Source: Microbacterium murale
Lineage (GTDB): Bacteria; Actinomycetota; Actinomycetes; Actinomycetales; Microbacteriaceae
Direction of reading: 5' to 3'
Assembly (NCBI RefSeq): GCF_014635185.1
Contig: NZ_BMCM01000003.1
Coordinates: 107,613 to 171,612 of the forward strand
DNA length: 64,000 nucleotides
Shown here: positions 35,436 to 44,821 of the stretch, piece by piece
Layout: every line of letters starts with the position of its first letter
Numbering within the stretch: the first letter of the stretch is position 1
Program-made: the position numbers and the translations under genes
The notes under the pieces: model-generated
What the model saw: the letters and a program-made list of their open reading frames with translations, nothing else
Databases searched by the model: none
Told to the model about the DNA's origin: nothing

Positions 35436-36437
35436 TCAGGGAAGGACGACGACCTGCGCGGCGAACACCAGACCGGCGCCGAAGCCGATCTGCAGCGCGA
35501 GTCCGCCGGAGAGTTCAGGATGCTCGACCATCAGACGGTGGCTCGCGAGCGGGATGGACGCCGCCGAGGTGTTGCCGGTGGTCTCGATGTCACGGGCGAT
35601 CACCGTGGTCTCGGGCAGCTTCAGCTGCTTCGCGAATTCGTCGATGATGCGCATGTTGGCCTGATGCGGGATGAAGGCGGCGAGGTCTGCCGCCTCGATG
35701 CCGGCGACTTCGAGCGCCTCACGCGCGACCTTCGCCATCTCCCAGACGGCCCAGCGGAACACCGTCGGTCCCTCCTGACGGAGCGTCGGCCACGGCACCT
35801 CGCCGTCGCGGAACTGGGTGAGCGTGCCGTTCATGCCGACGGCATCCGCCTTCGAACCGTCCGAACCCCACACGGCCGGCGCGATGCCCGGCGTCTCGCT
35901 GGGACCGATCAGTGCCGCGCCTGCACCGTCGCCGAGCAGGAATGAGATGCTGCGATCGGCTGGGTCGACGACGTCGGAGAGCTTCTCCGTCCCGATCACG
36001 AGGGCGTAGCGAGCTGCACCGGCACGGATCAGGGCGTCGGCCTGCGCGATCGCGTAGGCGTAGCCGGCGCACGCGGCGTTGACGTCGTATGCCGCAGCGG
36101 GGTTCGAGCCGACGCGGTCGGCGACGATCGCAGACACGGAAGGTGACTGCTTCGGATTGCTGATGGTCGCCACGATCACGAGGTCGACCTCGGATGCTGC
36201 GACACCGGACTTCTCGATGGCCTCGGCGGCCGCGATGGTGGCGAGATCGATCGCGTCGGTCTCCTTGACCGCTCGTGCACGGGTGATGATGCCGGTGCGC
36301 TGGCGGATCCACTCGTCACTGGAATCGATCGGTCCGATGAGGTCGTCGTTCGGGACCGCGTTCTCACCGCGCGCAGCGCCGAAAGACAGGATCCGGGTGA
36401 ACTGCGGGCCGGTGGCCTGCTTCAGGGTGGCGCTCAT
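35436..36437 (-). CDS. fabH: Beta-ketoacyl-ACP synthase III
   Basis: A 333-residue enzyme that starts fatty-acid synthesis by condensing an acyl-CoA primer with malonyl-ACP; in these bacteria it usually accepts branched primers. Catalytic residues are C123 (VNAACAGY), H258 (IPHQAN) and N289 (TTGNTSA). Its ATG overlaps the fabD stop by 4 bases (ATGA). Confidence 0.97.
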   Translation of the reverse strand: MSATLKQATGPQFTRILSFGAARGENAVPNDDLIGPIDSSDEWIRQRTGIITRARAVKETDAIDLATIAAAEAIEKSGVAASEVDLVIVATISNPKQSPSVSAIVADRVGSNPAAAYDVNAACAGYAYAIAQADALIRAGAARYALVIGTEKLSDVVDPADRSISFLLGDGAGAALIGPSETPGIAPAVWGSDGSKADAVGMNGTLTQFRDGEVPWPTLRQEGPTVFRWAVWEMAKVAREALEVAGIEAADLAAFIPHQANMRIIDEFAKQLKLPETTVIARDIETTGNTSAASIPLASHRLMVEHPELSGGLALQIGFGAGLVFAAQVVVLP

Positions 36438-37354
36438 GCGGCTGCTCCGTTCAGCAGCTCAGCCGCTGCGTCGAGGTCTTCTGGTGTCTTGACGGCCACG
36501 ACGGGCGTGCCGCGCAGGCCCCGCTTGGCGAGACCGGCGAGGGCTCCTGCCGGGGCGAGTTCGATGAGGCCGGTGATCTCGTTGTCGGCGAAGGAGCGCA
36601 TGCAGAGGTCCCAGCGCACGGGCGAGGAGACCTGGTTGACGATCAGGTCGAGGGCCGTGGCGCCGGACGTGACGATCGAGCCGTCCTTGTTGGTCCAGAG
36701 CGTGATCTGCGGGTCGTTCGGGGCGATCTCGCCGACGGCTGCGCGCAGCGCTTCGACGGCGGGCTCCATGTACGAGGTGTGGAAGGCGCCGGCGACCTGC
36801 AGCGGGATCACGCGGGTTCCCTTGACGGGCTCCTCGGCCAGTGCGGCCAAAGCGGGAAGGGCGCCCGCGACCACGATCTGGCCGCCGCCGTTGTAGTTGG
36901 CCGGTGAGAGCTCGAGCTCGGCGAGGCGGTCGAGCACGGCCTGTTCGTCACCGCCGATCACGGCGCTCATCCCGGTCGGTGCCTGTGCCGCGGCATCCGC
37001 CATCGCACGTCCGCGGACGCCGACGAGACGCATCGCCTGCTCTGCGGAGAGGACGCCGGCGCCGACGAGTGCGGCGAGTTCGCCGACCGAGTGCCCTGCA
37101 GTGCCGTCCGGGGCGCGTCCGGCGCGCTCGGCGAGTGCAGCGGACGCGATCAGTGAGGCTGCGACGATGAGCGGCTGCGCGATGCGCGTGTCGCGGATCG
37201 TGTCGGCGTCGGACTGCGTGCCATGCAGGACGAGATCGACTTGGGCGGCCTCGGAATAGGCGGCGAGGCTGTCGGCGACGCCGTCCAGTTCGAGCCAGGG
37301 GGAGAGGAAGCCGGGGGTCTGTGAGCCCTGTCCAGGGCAGCAGGCGACAATCAC
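36434..37354 (-). CDS. fabD: Malonyl-CoA:ACP transacylase
   Basis: A 306-residue transferase that loads malonate on ACP. The nucleophile S89 sits in GTAGHSVGELAAL and H192 in AGAFHTSYMEP. GTG start at 37354, with CAGACT 6 nt upstream, so a degenerate leaderless promoter is possible. A 6-bp inverted repeat lies 46-70 nt upstream, a position expected for activation by FasR. Confidence 0.96.
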   Translation of the reverse strand: MIVACCPGQGSQTPGFLSPWLELDGVADSLAAYSEAAQVDLVLHGTQSDADTIRDTRIAQPLIVAASLIASAALAERAGRAPDGTAGHSVGELAALVGAGVLSAEQAMRLVGVRGRAMADAAAQAPTGMSAVIGGDEQAVLDRLAELELSPANYNGGGQIVVAGALPALAALAEEPVKGTRVIPLQVAGAFHTSYMEPAVEALRAAVGEIAPNDPQITLWTNKDGSIVTSGATALDLIVNQVSSPVRWDLCMRSFADNEITGLIELAPAGALAGLAKRGLRGTPVVAVKTPEDLDAAAELLNGAAA

Positions 37355-37399
37355 CTACTCAGTCTGCCAACGTTCACGCCAGAACGGTGGATGAACCAT

Positions 37400-37424
37400 C
37401 ACAAGATTCCGAGATTCCCTTGTG
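37400..37424. promoter_or_regulatory. Inverted repeat upstream of fabD (FasR-site candidate)
   Basis: CACAAG and CTTGTG, 13 nt apart, centred about 58 nt upstream of the fabD start. An activator site for the adjacent fasR gene product is the natural suggestion, but the motif is short. Confidence 0.3.
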
Positions 37425-37450
37425 TGTGGCGTACAGCATTCGTCGGCGAG

Positions 37451-38644
37451 TCAGCGTGCGCGGCGGTTGGTCGGCCGGCGACGCACCGGGTCCGTGGCGC
37501 CGATCGAGCCGATGATGAGTGCTGTCTGCAGGATGAGAGCCTCGCGGGGGCCGGTCGCATCCCACCCGATGACCTCGCTCACGCGCTTGAGCCGGTAGCG
37601 GACCGTGTTCGGGTGCACGAACAACTCTCGCGCCGTCGCTTCGAGCGAGCGGCCGTTGTCGAGGTAGCTCCAGAGCGTGGTGACGAGGTCTGTCGAATGC
37701 GCCTGCAGGGGACGGTAGATGCGCTCGATGAGTGTCTGCTTCGCCAGCGGGTCACCGGCGAGCGCACGTTCCGGCAGAAGATCGTCGGCTTCGACCGGAC
37801 GCGGAGCCGTGCGCCATGCGCGGGCGACGGCGAACCCTGCGAGGGCGGCGCGTGCGCTCTGTCCGGCATCCACGAGTGCCGCGACCGGCGGGCCGAGCAC
37901 GACGTAACCGGGGCCGAACGACGGCTCGAGACGCGCCGCGATGTCTTCGAAGGCGAGTTCATCCGCGACGTCTTCGCGGCCGGGGACACGGGCACGCCCG
38001 AGGACGAGGACGAGCCGCGAGCCCTGCACGCCGATGAGCACGTCGACCGCGAGCTTGCGTGCGGTGCGGCGCACGTGATCGACGTCGAACTGCGGGGGAG
38101 TCGTACCGACCAGCACGCAGACCTCACCATGGCCGTGCCAGCCGAGCGCGGCGATGCGGCTGGGCAGCTCCTCATCGGCCTCGCCGGTGAGGATGGAATC
38201 GACCACCAGTGCTTCGAGCCGTGCGTCCCACAGACCACGTGCCTCGGCGGCGCGGGCGTACACGTCGGCGGCGGCGAAGGCGACTTCGCGCGAGTAGAGC
38301 AGAATCGCTTCGCGAAGGGCTTCGCCCTTACCCGCGACCCGCTCCTCCGTGACCTCGACGGTCACCCGGATGAGCTGCAGGGTCTGGGTCAGGCTCACGC
38401 TGCGCAGGAGTTCGCGCGGGGCGGCGGCGAAGATGTCCGCCGCGATCCACGGCGTGGAGGTCGGATCGTCGAACCACTGGATGAACGACGTGATGCCCGC
38501 CTGGGCCACCAGCCCGACCGCAGAGCGGCGGGCCGGTGGCATGTCGGCGTACCAGGGCAGCGTGTCATCGAGACGCTGGATGGTCGCCGTGGCGAGATCG
38601 CCGGAGATCCGGCGCAGCCAGGCGAGCGTCGTCGTCTTGTCCAT
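37451..38644 (-). CDS. fasR: PucR-family regulator of fatty-acid synthesis (FasR-like)
   Basis: A 397-residue regulator. The C-terminal helix-turn-helix (DNGRSLEATARELFVHPNTVRYRLKRVSEVIG) is of the PucR HTH_30 type, and the N-terminal part is a sensory domain of unknown ligand. Its position immediately upstream of fabD matches Streptomyces fasR, an activator of the fab cluster. I chose ATG 38644 (MDKTTTLAWLRRISG); GTG 38668 is in frame 8 codons earlier. It begins 31 nt after aceE on the same strand. Confidence 0.88.
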   Translation of the reverse strand: MDKTTTLAWLRRISGDLATATIQRLDDTLPWYADMPPARRSAVGLVAQAGITSFIQWFDDPTSTPWIAADIFAAAPRELLRSVSLTQTLQLIRVTVEVTEERVAGKGEALREAILLYSREVAFAAADVYARAAEARGLWDARLEALVVDSILTGEADEELPSRIAALGWHGHGEVCVLVGTTPPQFDVDHVRRTARKLAVDVLIGVQGSRLVLVLGRARVPGREDVADELAFEDIAARLEPSFGPGYVVLGPPVAALVDAGQSARAALAGFAVARAWRTAPRPVEADDLLPERALAGDPLAKQTLIERIYRPLQAHSTDLVTTLWSYLDNGRSLEATARELFVHPNTVRYRLKRVSEVIGWDATGPREALILQTALIIGSIGATDPVRRRPTNRRAR

Positions 38645-38675
38645 CGATGCCACAGGCGATCCGGTCACACCGGGC

Positions 38676-41402
38676 TCAGCTCTCGCCGCCGGCGTTTCCG
38701 CTCGTGCCGGCGTTGACGTTGTGCAGGTCGTACTTCGAGATCGCCTGTGCGATCACGGAGCGCTCGACCTGCCCCTTGTCTGCGAGACCCTGGAGCGCGC
38801 GGACCACCATGGAGGGGCCGTCGATCTTGAAGAAGCGACGTGCCGCTGCACGGGTGTCGGCGAAACCGAAGCCGTCCGCGCCGAGCGTGTAGTAGTCGCC
38901 CGGAACCCACTGACGGATCTGATCCTGCACGGCGTGCATGAAGTCGCTGGTCGCGACGAACGGACCCTCGGCTCCCTGCAGCTTCTGCGTGACGTAGGCG
39001 ACCTGCGGCTCTTCCTCGGGGTGCAGGAAGTTGTGCTCGTCGGCGGCGAGACCGTCGCGGCGCAACTCGGTCCAACTGGTGACGGACCAGACATCGGCGG
39101 CCACGCCCCAGTCCTTCGCGAGGAGTTCCTGGGCCTCGAGTGCCCACGGCACGCCGACGCCGGATGCGAGCAGCTGCACGCGAGGTCCGTCGCCCTGGCC
39201 CTCGGAGACGCGATGCAGACCCTTGAGGATGCCCTCGACGTCGACGTCCTCCGGCTCAGCGGGCTGCTTGAACGGCTCGTTGTAGACCGTGAGGTAGTAC
39301 ATGACGTCGGGGTCGGGGTGCGATCCGCCGTACATGCGCTCGATGCCGGCCTGCACGATGTGCGCGACCTCGTAGCCGTAGGCCGGGTCGTACGTGACCG
39401 TGGCCGGGTTGGTCGACGCGAGCAGCGGCGAGTGGCCGTCAGCGTGCTGCGTGCCCTCGCCGGTCAGCGTCGTACGGCCGGCCGTCGCGCCGATCACGAA
39501 GCCGCGCGCCATCTGGTCGGCGGCTGCCCAGAAGGCATCGCCGGTGCGCTGGTAGCCGAACATCGAGTAGAAGATGTAGATCGGGATCAGCGGCTCGCCG
39601 TGCGTCGAGTACGCCGTGCCGGTGGCGGTGAACGCCGCGGTGGCACCGGCCTCGTTGATGCCGACGTGCATGATCTGACCCTGCGGGCTCTCCTTGTAGG
39701 CGAGGAGCAGTTCGCGGTCGACGGCGGTGTAGTTCTGGCCGTTCGGGTTGTAGATCTTCGCGGTCGGGAAGTAGGCGTCCATACCGAACGTGCGCGCCTC
39801 ATCAGGGATGATCGGCACGACCCGCTCGCCGAAGCCCTTGACCTTCATGAGGTCCTTGAGCATGCGGACGAACGCCATCGTCGTGGCGACCTCCTGGTTG
39901 CCGGAGCCCTTCTTGGGGAACGCGTAGTCCTTGTCCTCGGGGAGCGTGAGCCCCACGTGGGTGGTGCGCCGCTCAGGCAGGAAGCCACCGAGCTCGTGAC
40001 GGCGGTCCAGCATGTACTGGATCGTCTCGTCCTTGGCTCCGGGGTGGAAGTACGGCGGCTGGTACGGGTTCTCCTCGAGCTGCGCGTCCGTGATCGGGAT
40101 CTGCATGGTGTCGCGGAAGAGCTTGAGGTCTTCCAGCGTCATCTTCTTCATCTGGTGCGTCGCGTTGCGACCCTCGAAGTGCGGGCCGAGGCCGTAGCCC
40201 TTGACAGTCTTCGCGAGGATGACGGTCGGCTGGCCCTTGTGCTCCATGGCGGCCTTGTACGCGGCGTACACCTTGCGGTAGTCGTGGCCACCGCGGCGCA
40301 GCTTCCAGATCTGGTCGTCGGTGTAGTCCTTGACCAGGGCGGCGGTGCGCTCATCGCGACCGAAGAAGTTCTCGCGCACGAAGGCGCCGCTCTCGGCCTT
40401 GTAGGTCTGGTAGTCGCCGTCGGGGGTGACGTTCATGAGGTTCAGCAGCGCGCCCTCGGTGTCGCGGGCGAGCAGGTCGTCCCACTCGCGGCCCCAGACG
40501 ACCTTGATGACGTTCCAGCCGGCGCCGCGGAAGTACGACTCCAGCTCCTGGATGATCTTGCCGTTGCCGCGCACCGGTCCGTCGAGGCGCTGCAGGTTGC
40601 AGTTGATCACGAAGGTCAGGTTGTCGAGGCCCTCGTTCGCGGCGACCTGGAGCTGACCGCGAGACTCGACCTCGTCCATCTCGCCGTCGCCGAGGAATGC
40701 CCACACGTGGGAGTCGGCGACACTCTTGATGCCGCGGTTCTCGAGGTACTTGTTCGCCATCGCCTGGTAGACCGCGTTGATCGGGCCGAGGCCCATCGAG
40801 ACGGTCGGGAACTGCCAGAAGTCGCGCATCATGCGCGGGTGCGGGTACGACGGGATGCCGTTCGGCGCGCCGGACTTCTCCTGGCGGAACGCATCGAGCT
40901 GCGACTCGCTCAGGCGCCCCTCGAGGAAGGCGCGGGCGTACATGCCGGGGGAGGCGTGACCCTGGTAGAAGATCTGGTCTCCGCCAGACGAGTCGTCCTG
41001 CCCGCGGAAGAAGTGGTTGTGACCGACCTCGTAGAGCGAGGCTGCCGAGGCATATGTCGAGATGTGCCCGCCGACGCCGATGCCTGGTCGCTGTGCCCGG
41101 TGCACCGTGATCGCGGCGTTCCAGCGGATCCAGTGGCGGTAGCGGCGCTCGAGTTCTTCGTCGCCGGGGAAGTCCGGCTCGTTCTCGGACGCGATGGTGT
41201 TGATGTAGTCGGTGGTCGGAACCATCGGCACGTTGAGGTGCAGCTCTTTCGAGCGCTTGAGCATGCTGAGCATGATCTCGCGCCCGCGGCCGTGACCCTT
41301 GGAATCGACCAGCCCGTCAAGTGACTGCTGCCACTCGCCGGTCTCCTCCGGATCGCTGTCGAGGGGGCCCTGGGAGTACGGATCCTGGTCGTGAACGGTC
41401 AC
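38676..41402 (-). CDS. aceE: Pyruvate dehydrogenase E1, homodimeric
   Basis: A 908-residue thiamine diphosphate enzyme that decarboxylates pyruvate and passes the acetyl group to lipoyl E2, making acetyl-CoA for the FAS-II genes that follow. The ThDP site [14 protein letters not shown] is visible around residues 230-245, and the sequence starts with the typical [24 protein letters not shown] 41402 has GAAAGG upstream; a longer frame to 41492 adds non-conserved residues. First gene of a run continuing to fabF. Confidence 0.96.
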   Translation of the reverse strand: MTVHDQDPYSQGPLDSDPEETGEWQQSLDGLVDSKGHGRGREIMLSMLKRSKELHLNVPMVPTTDYINTIASENEPDFPGDEELERRYRHWIRWNAAITVHRAQRPGIGVGGHISTYASAASLYEVGHNHFFRGQDDSSGGDQIFYQGHASPGMYARAFLEGRLSESQLDAFRQEKSGAPNGIPSYPHPRMMRDFWQFPTVSMGLGPINAVYQAMANKYLENRGIKSVADSHVWAFLGDGEMDEVESRGQLQVAANEGLDNLTFVINCNLQRLDGPVRGNGKIIQELESYFRGAGWNVIKVVWGREWDDLLARDTEGALLNLMNVTPDGDYQTYKAESGAFVRENFFGRDERTAALVKDYTDDQIWKLRRGGHDYRKVYAAYKAAMEHKGQPTVILAKTVKGYGLGPHFEGRNATHQMKKMTLEDLKLFRDTMQIPITDAQLEENPYQPPYFHPGAKDETIQYMLDRRHELGGFLPERRTTHVGLTLPEDKDYAFPKKGSGNQEVATTMAFVRMLKDLMKVKGFGERVVPIIPDEARTFGMDAYFPTAKIYNPNGQNYTAVDRELLLAYKESPQGQIMHVGINEAGATAAFTATGTAYSTHGEPLIPIYIFYSMFGYQRTGDAFWAAADQMARGFVIGATAGRTTLTGEGTQHADGHSPLLASTNPATVTYDPAYGYEVAHIVQAGIERMYGGSHPDPDVMYYLTVYNEPFKQPAEPEDVDVEGILKGLHRVSEGQGDGPRVQLLASGVGVPWALEAQELLAKDWGVAADVWSVTSWTELRRDGLAADEHNFLHPEEEPQVAYVTQKLQGAEGPFVATSDFMHAVQDQIRQWVPGDYYTLGADGFGFADTRAAARRFFKIDGPSMVVRALQGLADKGQVERSVIAQAISKYDLHNVNAGTSGNAGGES

Positions 41403-41539
41403 AAGGAGCCTTTCGTCAAGCTGGCAGGTCTTGCCAAGGAAACGGGAAGCGACGCGGGGAGCCTTGTCGGCTCGGCACAACGCGCGCCGCATTCAGCCTA
41501 GCCCTCTTCACAGACTGCGTCGCGCATCCGAGGCATGGA

Positions 41540-41545
41540 TAGACT
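41540..41545 (+). promoter_or_regulatory. -10 hexamer of tRNA-Val
   Basis: TAGACT, with the tRNA 5' end 10 nt further on. Confidence 0.45.
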
Positions 41546-41555
41546 GGATGCACCA

Positions 41556-41628
41556 GGGCCTTTAGCTCAGCTGGTAGAGCGCCACGTTTACACCGTGGAT
41601 GTCGTCGGTTCGATCCCGGCAGGGCCCA
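41556..41628 (+). tRNA. tRNA-Val (TAC)
   Basis: Acceptor GGGCCTT/AGGGCCC (one G-T pair), anticodon stem CCACG/CGTGG with loop TTTACAC (anticodon TAC), T stem with TTCGATC. CCA is not encoded directly. Its 3' half is overlapped by the 3' end of a quinone reductase gene on the other strand. Confidence 0.95.
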
Positions 41629-42658
41629 CTCCATGGTCATTCTCCGCGACGCGGATGAGCACCTTCCCGATCGCGCCCTGCTGCACCGCGTCGTGCGCAG
41701 CGGCGGTCTCCTCTAGCGGAAACCAGGTGAGGGGAAGGCCCGCCGCCTCTCCGACGGGAAGCGCGTCGTCCTCCAGCGCGGCCGTGATGTCTGCGACCGC
41801 GGCGGCGAGAGCATCCTCACCGACCGTGTAGAGCAGCAGCCCCTGCCACCGCACGTTCTTCGCGAACGTGGCGATGATCGGGATGGTGATCCTGTCGCCC
41901 TTGTCATTCGCGTAGAACGCGATCGAACCGTGGTTCGCGACCACGGCGACGTCCAGTGCCGCGTTCATGGCGGGGGAGACCTCGACGATGTGGTCGACGC
42001 CCGAGGGTGCGACGTCCAGAATCCGCTCGGCCAATCGATCGTCGGGATAGCGGAACACGTGGTGCGCGCCCGCTGCTCGGGCGAGGACCTCCTTCTCCTC
42101 GCCGCTCACGGTCGTGAGAACCGTCGCTCCCGCCCAGACGGCGAGCTGGATCGCCGCATGCCCAACGGCGCCTGCCCCGCCCTGCACGAGAACGATGCGG
42201 CCGGACAGCGCGCCGGGGGAGAGCCGCGACGGGCCGAACTCGTGCACGGTCAGCGCGCGATGCGCGGTCATCGCCGGAACACCGAGGCTCGCGGCGACGT
42301 CGAAGCCGATGCCATCAGGAAGCCGGACTGCGCGCGTGGCGGGGACGATCGTGACGTCCTGCGCAGTACCGGTCGGCCGTTCATGCGCCGCAAGGTAGAC
42401 CCACACCCGATCTCCGACCCGCAGGCTCGCGACATCGTCGCCGACGGCATCGACGACGCCGGCGCCGTCCTGATTCGGCACGATCTGATCGAACGGCATC
42501 GGCGTGCCCGATGAGGCGCGAGCCTTCCAATCGGTCGGATTGACGCCGGATGCGTGAATGCGGACGCGCACCTCGCCGGGACCCGGCTGTCCTGCCTCGC
42601 GCTCGATCAACGTGAGCGTCTCGGAGCCGCCCTTGCCCGTGTACACGATTGCTCTCAT
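41588..42658 (-). CDS. NADPH:quinone reductase-like (zinc-free MDR) protein
   Basis: A 356-residue medium-chain reductase. The start MRAIVYTGKGGSETLTLIER, the GroES-like region VNPTDWKAR and the NADPH motif VLVQGGAGAVGHAAIQLAVWAGA (residues about 155-177) fit the quinone oxidoreductase subgroup, which lacks the catalytic zinc Cys. The natural end should be about IGKVLIRVAE; the last 15 or so residues (GPAGIEPTTSTV) are encoded by the antisense of tRNA-Val, so the frame runs into the tRNA before stopping. That points to a lost original stop. Confidence 0.85.
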   Translation of the reverse strand: MRAIVYTGKGGSETLTLIEREAGQPGPGEVRVRIHASGVNPTDWKARASSGTPMPFDQIVPNQDGAGVVDAVGDDVASLRVGDRVWVYLAAHERPTGTAQDVTIVPATRAVRLPDGIGFDVAASLGVPAMTAHRALTVHEFGPSRLSPGALSGRIVLVQGGAGAVGHAAIQLAVWAGATVLTTVSGEEKEVLARAAGAHHVFRYPDDRLAERILDVAPSGVDHIVEVSPAMNAALDVAVVANHGSIAFYANDKGDRITIPIIATFAKNVRWQGLLLYTVGEDALAAAVADITAALEDDALPVGEAAGLPLTWFPLEETAAAHDAVQQGAIGKVLIRVAENDHGVGPAGIEPTTSTV

Positions 42659-42705
42659 GTCGGATGCAAGGCGGAGGCGCGTGCGGGTATTCCGCGCCTA
42701 TGCGG

Positions 42706-43275
42706 TCAGCCGAGTTCGGTGAGAGCCGCGCGCAGACGATCGAGCGCCGCTGCCGTCAGGGGCGCCAGCTCTTCGCCTTCCCCGGAAGACCAGGCAGCGA
42801 ACGCCTCTTTGAACGCGAGCACGCCGAGTTCGGCGGCCGTCGCTGCCACCGGTTCGCTGACGCCTCGGTTTCGCAGCGCTTCGCTCATCGCTGCGGCCAT
42901 TCCGACCTTCTTGAGCACGGCCCGTTCCTGCAGCTCGCTGCTGGTGGCGATCACGGCTTCGAGCCGTGGACCCAGTTCGCGGTTGAAGGGAGTCATCGCT
43001 GCGGCAGCACTCGCGAGCCCGGCGGCGACGGCAGCAAGTGGCGTCGCATCCGCCGGTGCTGTCGTGATTCCCTCGGCGAACAGCGCCGACAGCGTCTCCT
43101 GCCCTGCAGCGAGCACCTCTCGCTTGTCGGTGAAGTGCCGGAAGAACGTGCTGCGGGTGAGTCCGGCGCGGTCTGCGATCTGCGCGACTGTCGTCTCGTC
43201 GTATCCCTGCTCGGAGAACAGGTGCAGCGCGGCGGAGACGAATCGCTCCCGCGCATCGGGCTTCCAGCGTGGCAT
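42706..43275 (-). CDS. TetR-family transcriptional regulator
   Basis: A 189-residue repressor with the N-terminal helix-turn-helix FSEQGYDETTVAQIADRAGLTRSTFFRHFTDKREVL (residues about 20-55) and a variable ligand domain. It is divergent from the NAD-dependent epimerase-like gene at 43368 and separated by two near-identical palindromic sites, so it very probably controls both genes. Its ATG follows TAGCAT-N6, a leaderless promoter. Confidence 0.92.
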   Translation of the reverse strand: MPRWKPDARERFVSAALHLFSEQGYDETTVAQIADRAGLTRSTFFRHFTDKREVLAAGQETLSALFAEGITTAPADATPLAAVAAGLASAAAAMTPFNRELGPRLEAVIATSSELQERAVLKKVGMAAAMSEALRNRGVSEPVAATAAELGVLAFKEAFAAWSSGEGEELAPLTAAALDRLRAALTELG

Positions 43276-43281
43276 GACCCC

Positions 43282-43287
43282 ATGCTA
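43282..43287 (-). promoter_or_regulatory. -10 hexamer, leaderless tetR gene
   Basis: TAGCAT on the minus strand with a 6-nt spacer to ATG 43275; borders the first operator, so a bound repressor would block the promoter. Confidence 0.55.
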
Positions 43288-43289
43288 TC

Positions 43290-43311
43290 TGATGAGACAC
43301 ATGTCGCATCA
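43290..43311. promoter_or_regulatory. TetR operator 1
   Basis: TGATGAGACA-CA-TGTCGCATCA: 10-bp arms with one mismatch. It nearly abuts the -10 of the TetR gene, hence autorepression is likely. Confidence 0.7.
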
Positions 43312-43322
43312 AAGTGCTACCG

Positions 43323-43344
43323 TGATGAGACAACAGTCGCATCA
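43323..43344. promoter_or_regulatory. TetR operator 2
   Basis: TGATGAGACA-AC-AGTCGCATCA: same sequence as operator 1 except at the centre. Operator centres are 33 bp apart, about three helical turns. Confidence 0.7.
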
Positions 43345-43367
43345 CCTTCCAGGACAAGGAGCAACTC

Positions 43368-44261
43368 ATGCATGTCTTCATCACCGGAGCATCCGGCGGA
43401 ATCGGCCAGGTCGTCACGGAAGAGCTCGTGGCGCATGGCCATGAGGTCACCGGACTGGCTCGCTCTGACGCGTCCGCGCAGAAGATCCGTGCAGCCGGAG
43501 GCACACCGCTGAAAGGCGACCTCGGCGACCTCGACGTGCTCACCGCTGCTGCCCGAGCCGCCGATGGCGTGATCCATCTCGCCTTCAGCAACGACTTCAC
43601 CGATCTTGCGCGGAGCATCGCCGAAGAGGGTGCCGCGATGGATGCCATCGGTTCTGCTCTCGTGGGAACCGGCAAGCCGTTCTCCATCGTCTCGGGCACG
43701 CCCGTCGCGAGCGGCCGAGCCGCCACCGAGCAGGATCCGATGTCGACAGTCGGCCCCGTCGGCGGGCGCGGCATCAATGCCGACCGGATTCTCGGGCTCG
43801 CGTCGCAGGGCGTGCGCACATCGGCCGTGCGGCTGCCCCGTTCCGTGCACGAGCGTCACGTCGCATACGGCTTTGCGGGGATGCTGATTCAGGCCGCGCA
43901 GCGATCGGGTGTCTCGCCGTACGTCGGCGACGGCAGTCAGCGCTGGCCGGCCGTGCACCGCCGCGACGCCGCATCGCTGTTCCGGCTCATGATCGAGTCG
44001 GGCGAGTCTGGCACGGCCGTGAACGCCGTCGGCGACGAGGGCGACTCGATGCTGGCGATCGCCACGGTGATCGGAGAGCAGCTCGGGGTTCCCGTCCAGC
44101 AGGTGCCCGCTGAGATGTTCGGCCCGCTCGGAGAGATCTTCGCGACGGATCAACCGGCATCGAGTGCCTGGACGCGAAAGACCTATGGATGGGAGCCCAC
44201 TCGCCCGAGTCTTCTTGACGATCTCGCCGCAGGCGACTACCCGGCGCTCGACGTGCGCTGA
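43368..44261 (+). CDS. NAD(P)-dependent epimerase/dehydratase-like SDR
   Basis: A 297-residue extended-SDR protein. The dinucleotide-binding motif is TGASGGIG (residues 6-13) and the N-terminal half reads HVFITGASGGIGQVVTEEL and LKGDLGDLDVLTAAARAADGVIHLAF. The usual YxxxK is not obvious, so activity is uncertain. AAGGAGCAACTC precedes ATG 43368. Divergently paired with the TetR gene and convergent with the MarR gene, overlapping it by 25 bases. Confidence 0.85.
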   Translation: MHVFITGASGGIGQVVTEELVAHGHEVTGLARSDASAQKIRAAGGTPLKGDLGDLDVLTAAARAADGVIHLAFSNDFTDLARSIAEEGAAMDAIGSALVGTGKPFSIVSGTPVASGRAATEQDPMSTVGPVGGRGINADRILGLASQGVRTSAVRLPRSVHERHVAYGFAGMLIQAAQRSGVSPYVGDGSQRWPAVHRRDAASLFRLMIESGESGTAVNAVGDEGDSMLAIATVIGEQLGVPVQQVPAEMFGPLGEIFATDQPASSAWTRKTYGWEPTRPSLLDDLAAGDYPALDVR

Positions 44262-44782
44262 GGCGAAGGCCGGACCCGGCTTGCGGCGTGTGGGTCTACG
44301 GCGGGTCGCCAACCGTCGTCCTGCCTGATGGCGCCCAGGATCAGACGACTGATCTCCTTCAACTGCGTCAACTGCGCCGTCGTCAGTGGGTCGATGACCA
44401 GTCTGCGCACTGTGTTCACGTGCCCGGGACTCGCCTGCTCGACCTTGGCCAGCCCGGCATCCGTGAGGATCGCGAGCGTGAAGCGACCGTCGGCCGGGTC
44501 GGGGGTCCTGCGCATCCAGCCGCGCTTCTCCAGACGTGCGGCCGCGCGCGAAAGCCGTGACAACGAGCTGTTGGCGTAGCCGGCGAGCACACTCATGCGG
44601 AGGGTCGCCTCCGGAGCGTCGGCGAGGGCGTACAGGATTCCGTACTCGAAGTGCGACACCTCCGAATCACCGAGCAACTGTGCGTCGAGTGCGGTCGGCA
44701 GCCATTCCAGGAGCGTGGCCAGAGACGACCAGGTCGCCAACTCATCGCCATCGAGAACCGCGGGGCGGGAAGGATCGGACAT
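44237..44782 (-). CDS. MarR-family transcriptional regulator
   Basis: A 181-residue winged-helix repressor with the core SHFEYGILYALADAPEATLRMSVLAGYANSSLSRLSRAAARLEKRGWMRRTPDPADGRFTLAILTDAG (residues about 43-110), including the wing. Divergent from the SDR gene at 44863, with an 8-bp-armed palindrome lying over its -35 region. Its ATG follows TAGCCT-N6. The 3' end overlaps the upstream SDR gene by 25 bases. Confidence 0.9.
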   Translation of the reverse strand: MSDPSRPAVLDGDELATWSSLATLLEWLPTALDAQLLGDSEVSHFEYGILYALADAPEATLRMSVLAGYANSSLSRLSRAAARLEKRGWMRRTPDPADGRFTLAILTDAGLAKVEQASPGHVNTVRRLVIDPLTTAQLTQLKEISRLILGAIRQDDGWRPAVDPHAASRVRPSPQRTSSAG

Positions 44783-44788
44783 GCCAGC

Positions 44789-44794
44789 AGGCTA
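44789..44794 (-). promoter_or_regulatory. -10 hexamer, leaderless marR gene
   Basis: TAGCCT on the minus strand with a 6-nt spacer to ATG 44782; the operator begins 6 nt further upstream. Confidence 0.55.
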
Positions 44795-44799
44795 TCCGA

Positions 44800-44821
44800 T
44801 TGACTTGCGCAGTCAAGTCAA
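44800..44821. promoter_or_regulatory. MarR operator candidate
   Basis: TTGACTTG-CGCAGT-CAAGTCAA has perfect 8-bp arms around 6 nt. It overlaps the probable -35 region of the divergent marR and SDR promoters; a half-site-like TGACTTGACT recurs at 44833-44842. Confidence 0.6.

Noticed and set aside
38349-41324. Very long antisense open frame opposite aceE and fasR, and similar long frames opposite pepN, glnA and the E2 gene
   Set aside because: They mirror codon-position GC bias of the real genes on the opposite strand and have Arg/Ala/Gly-rich translations with no domain.
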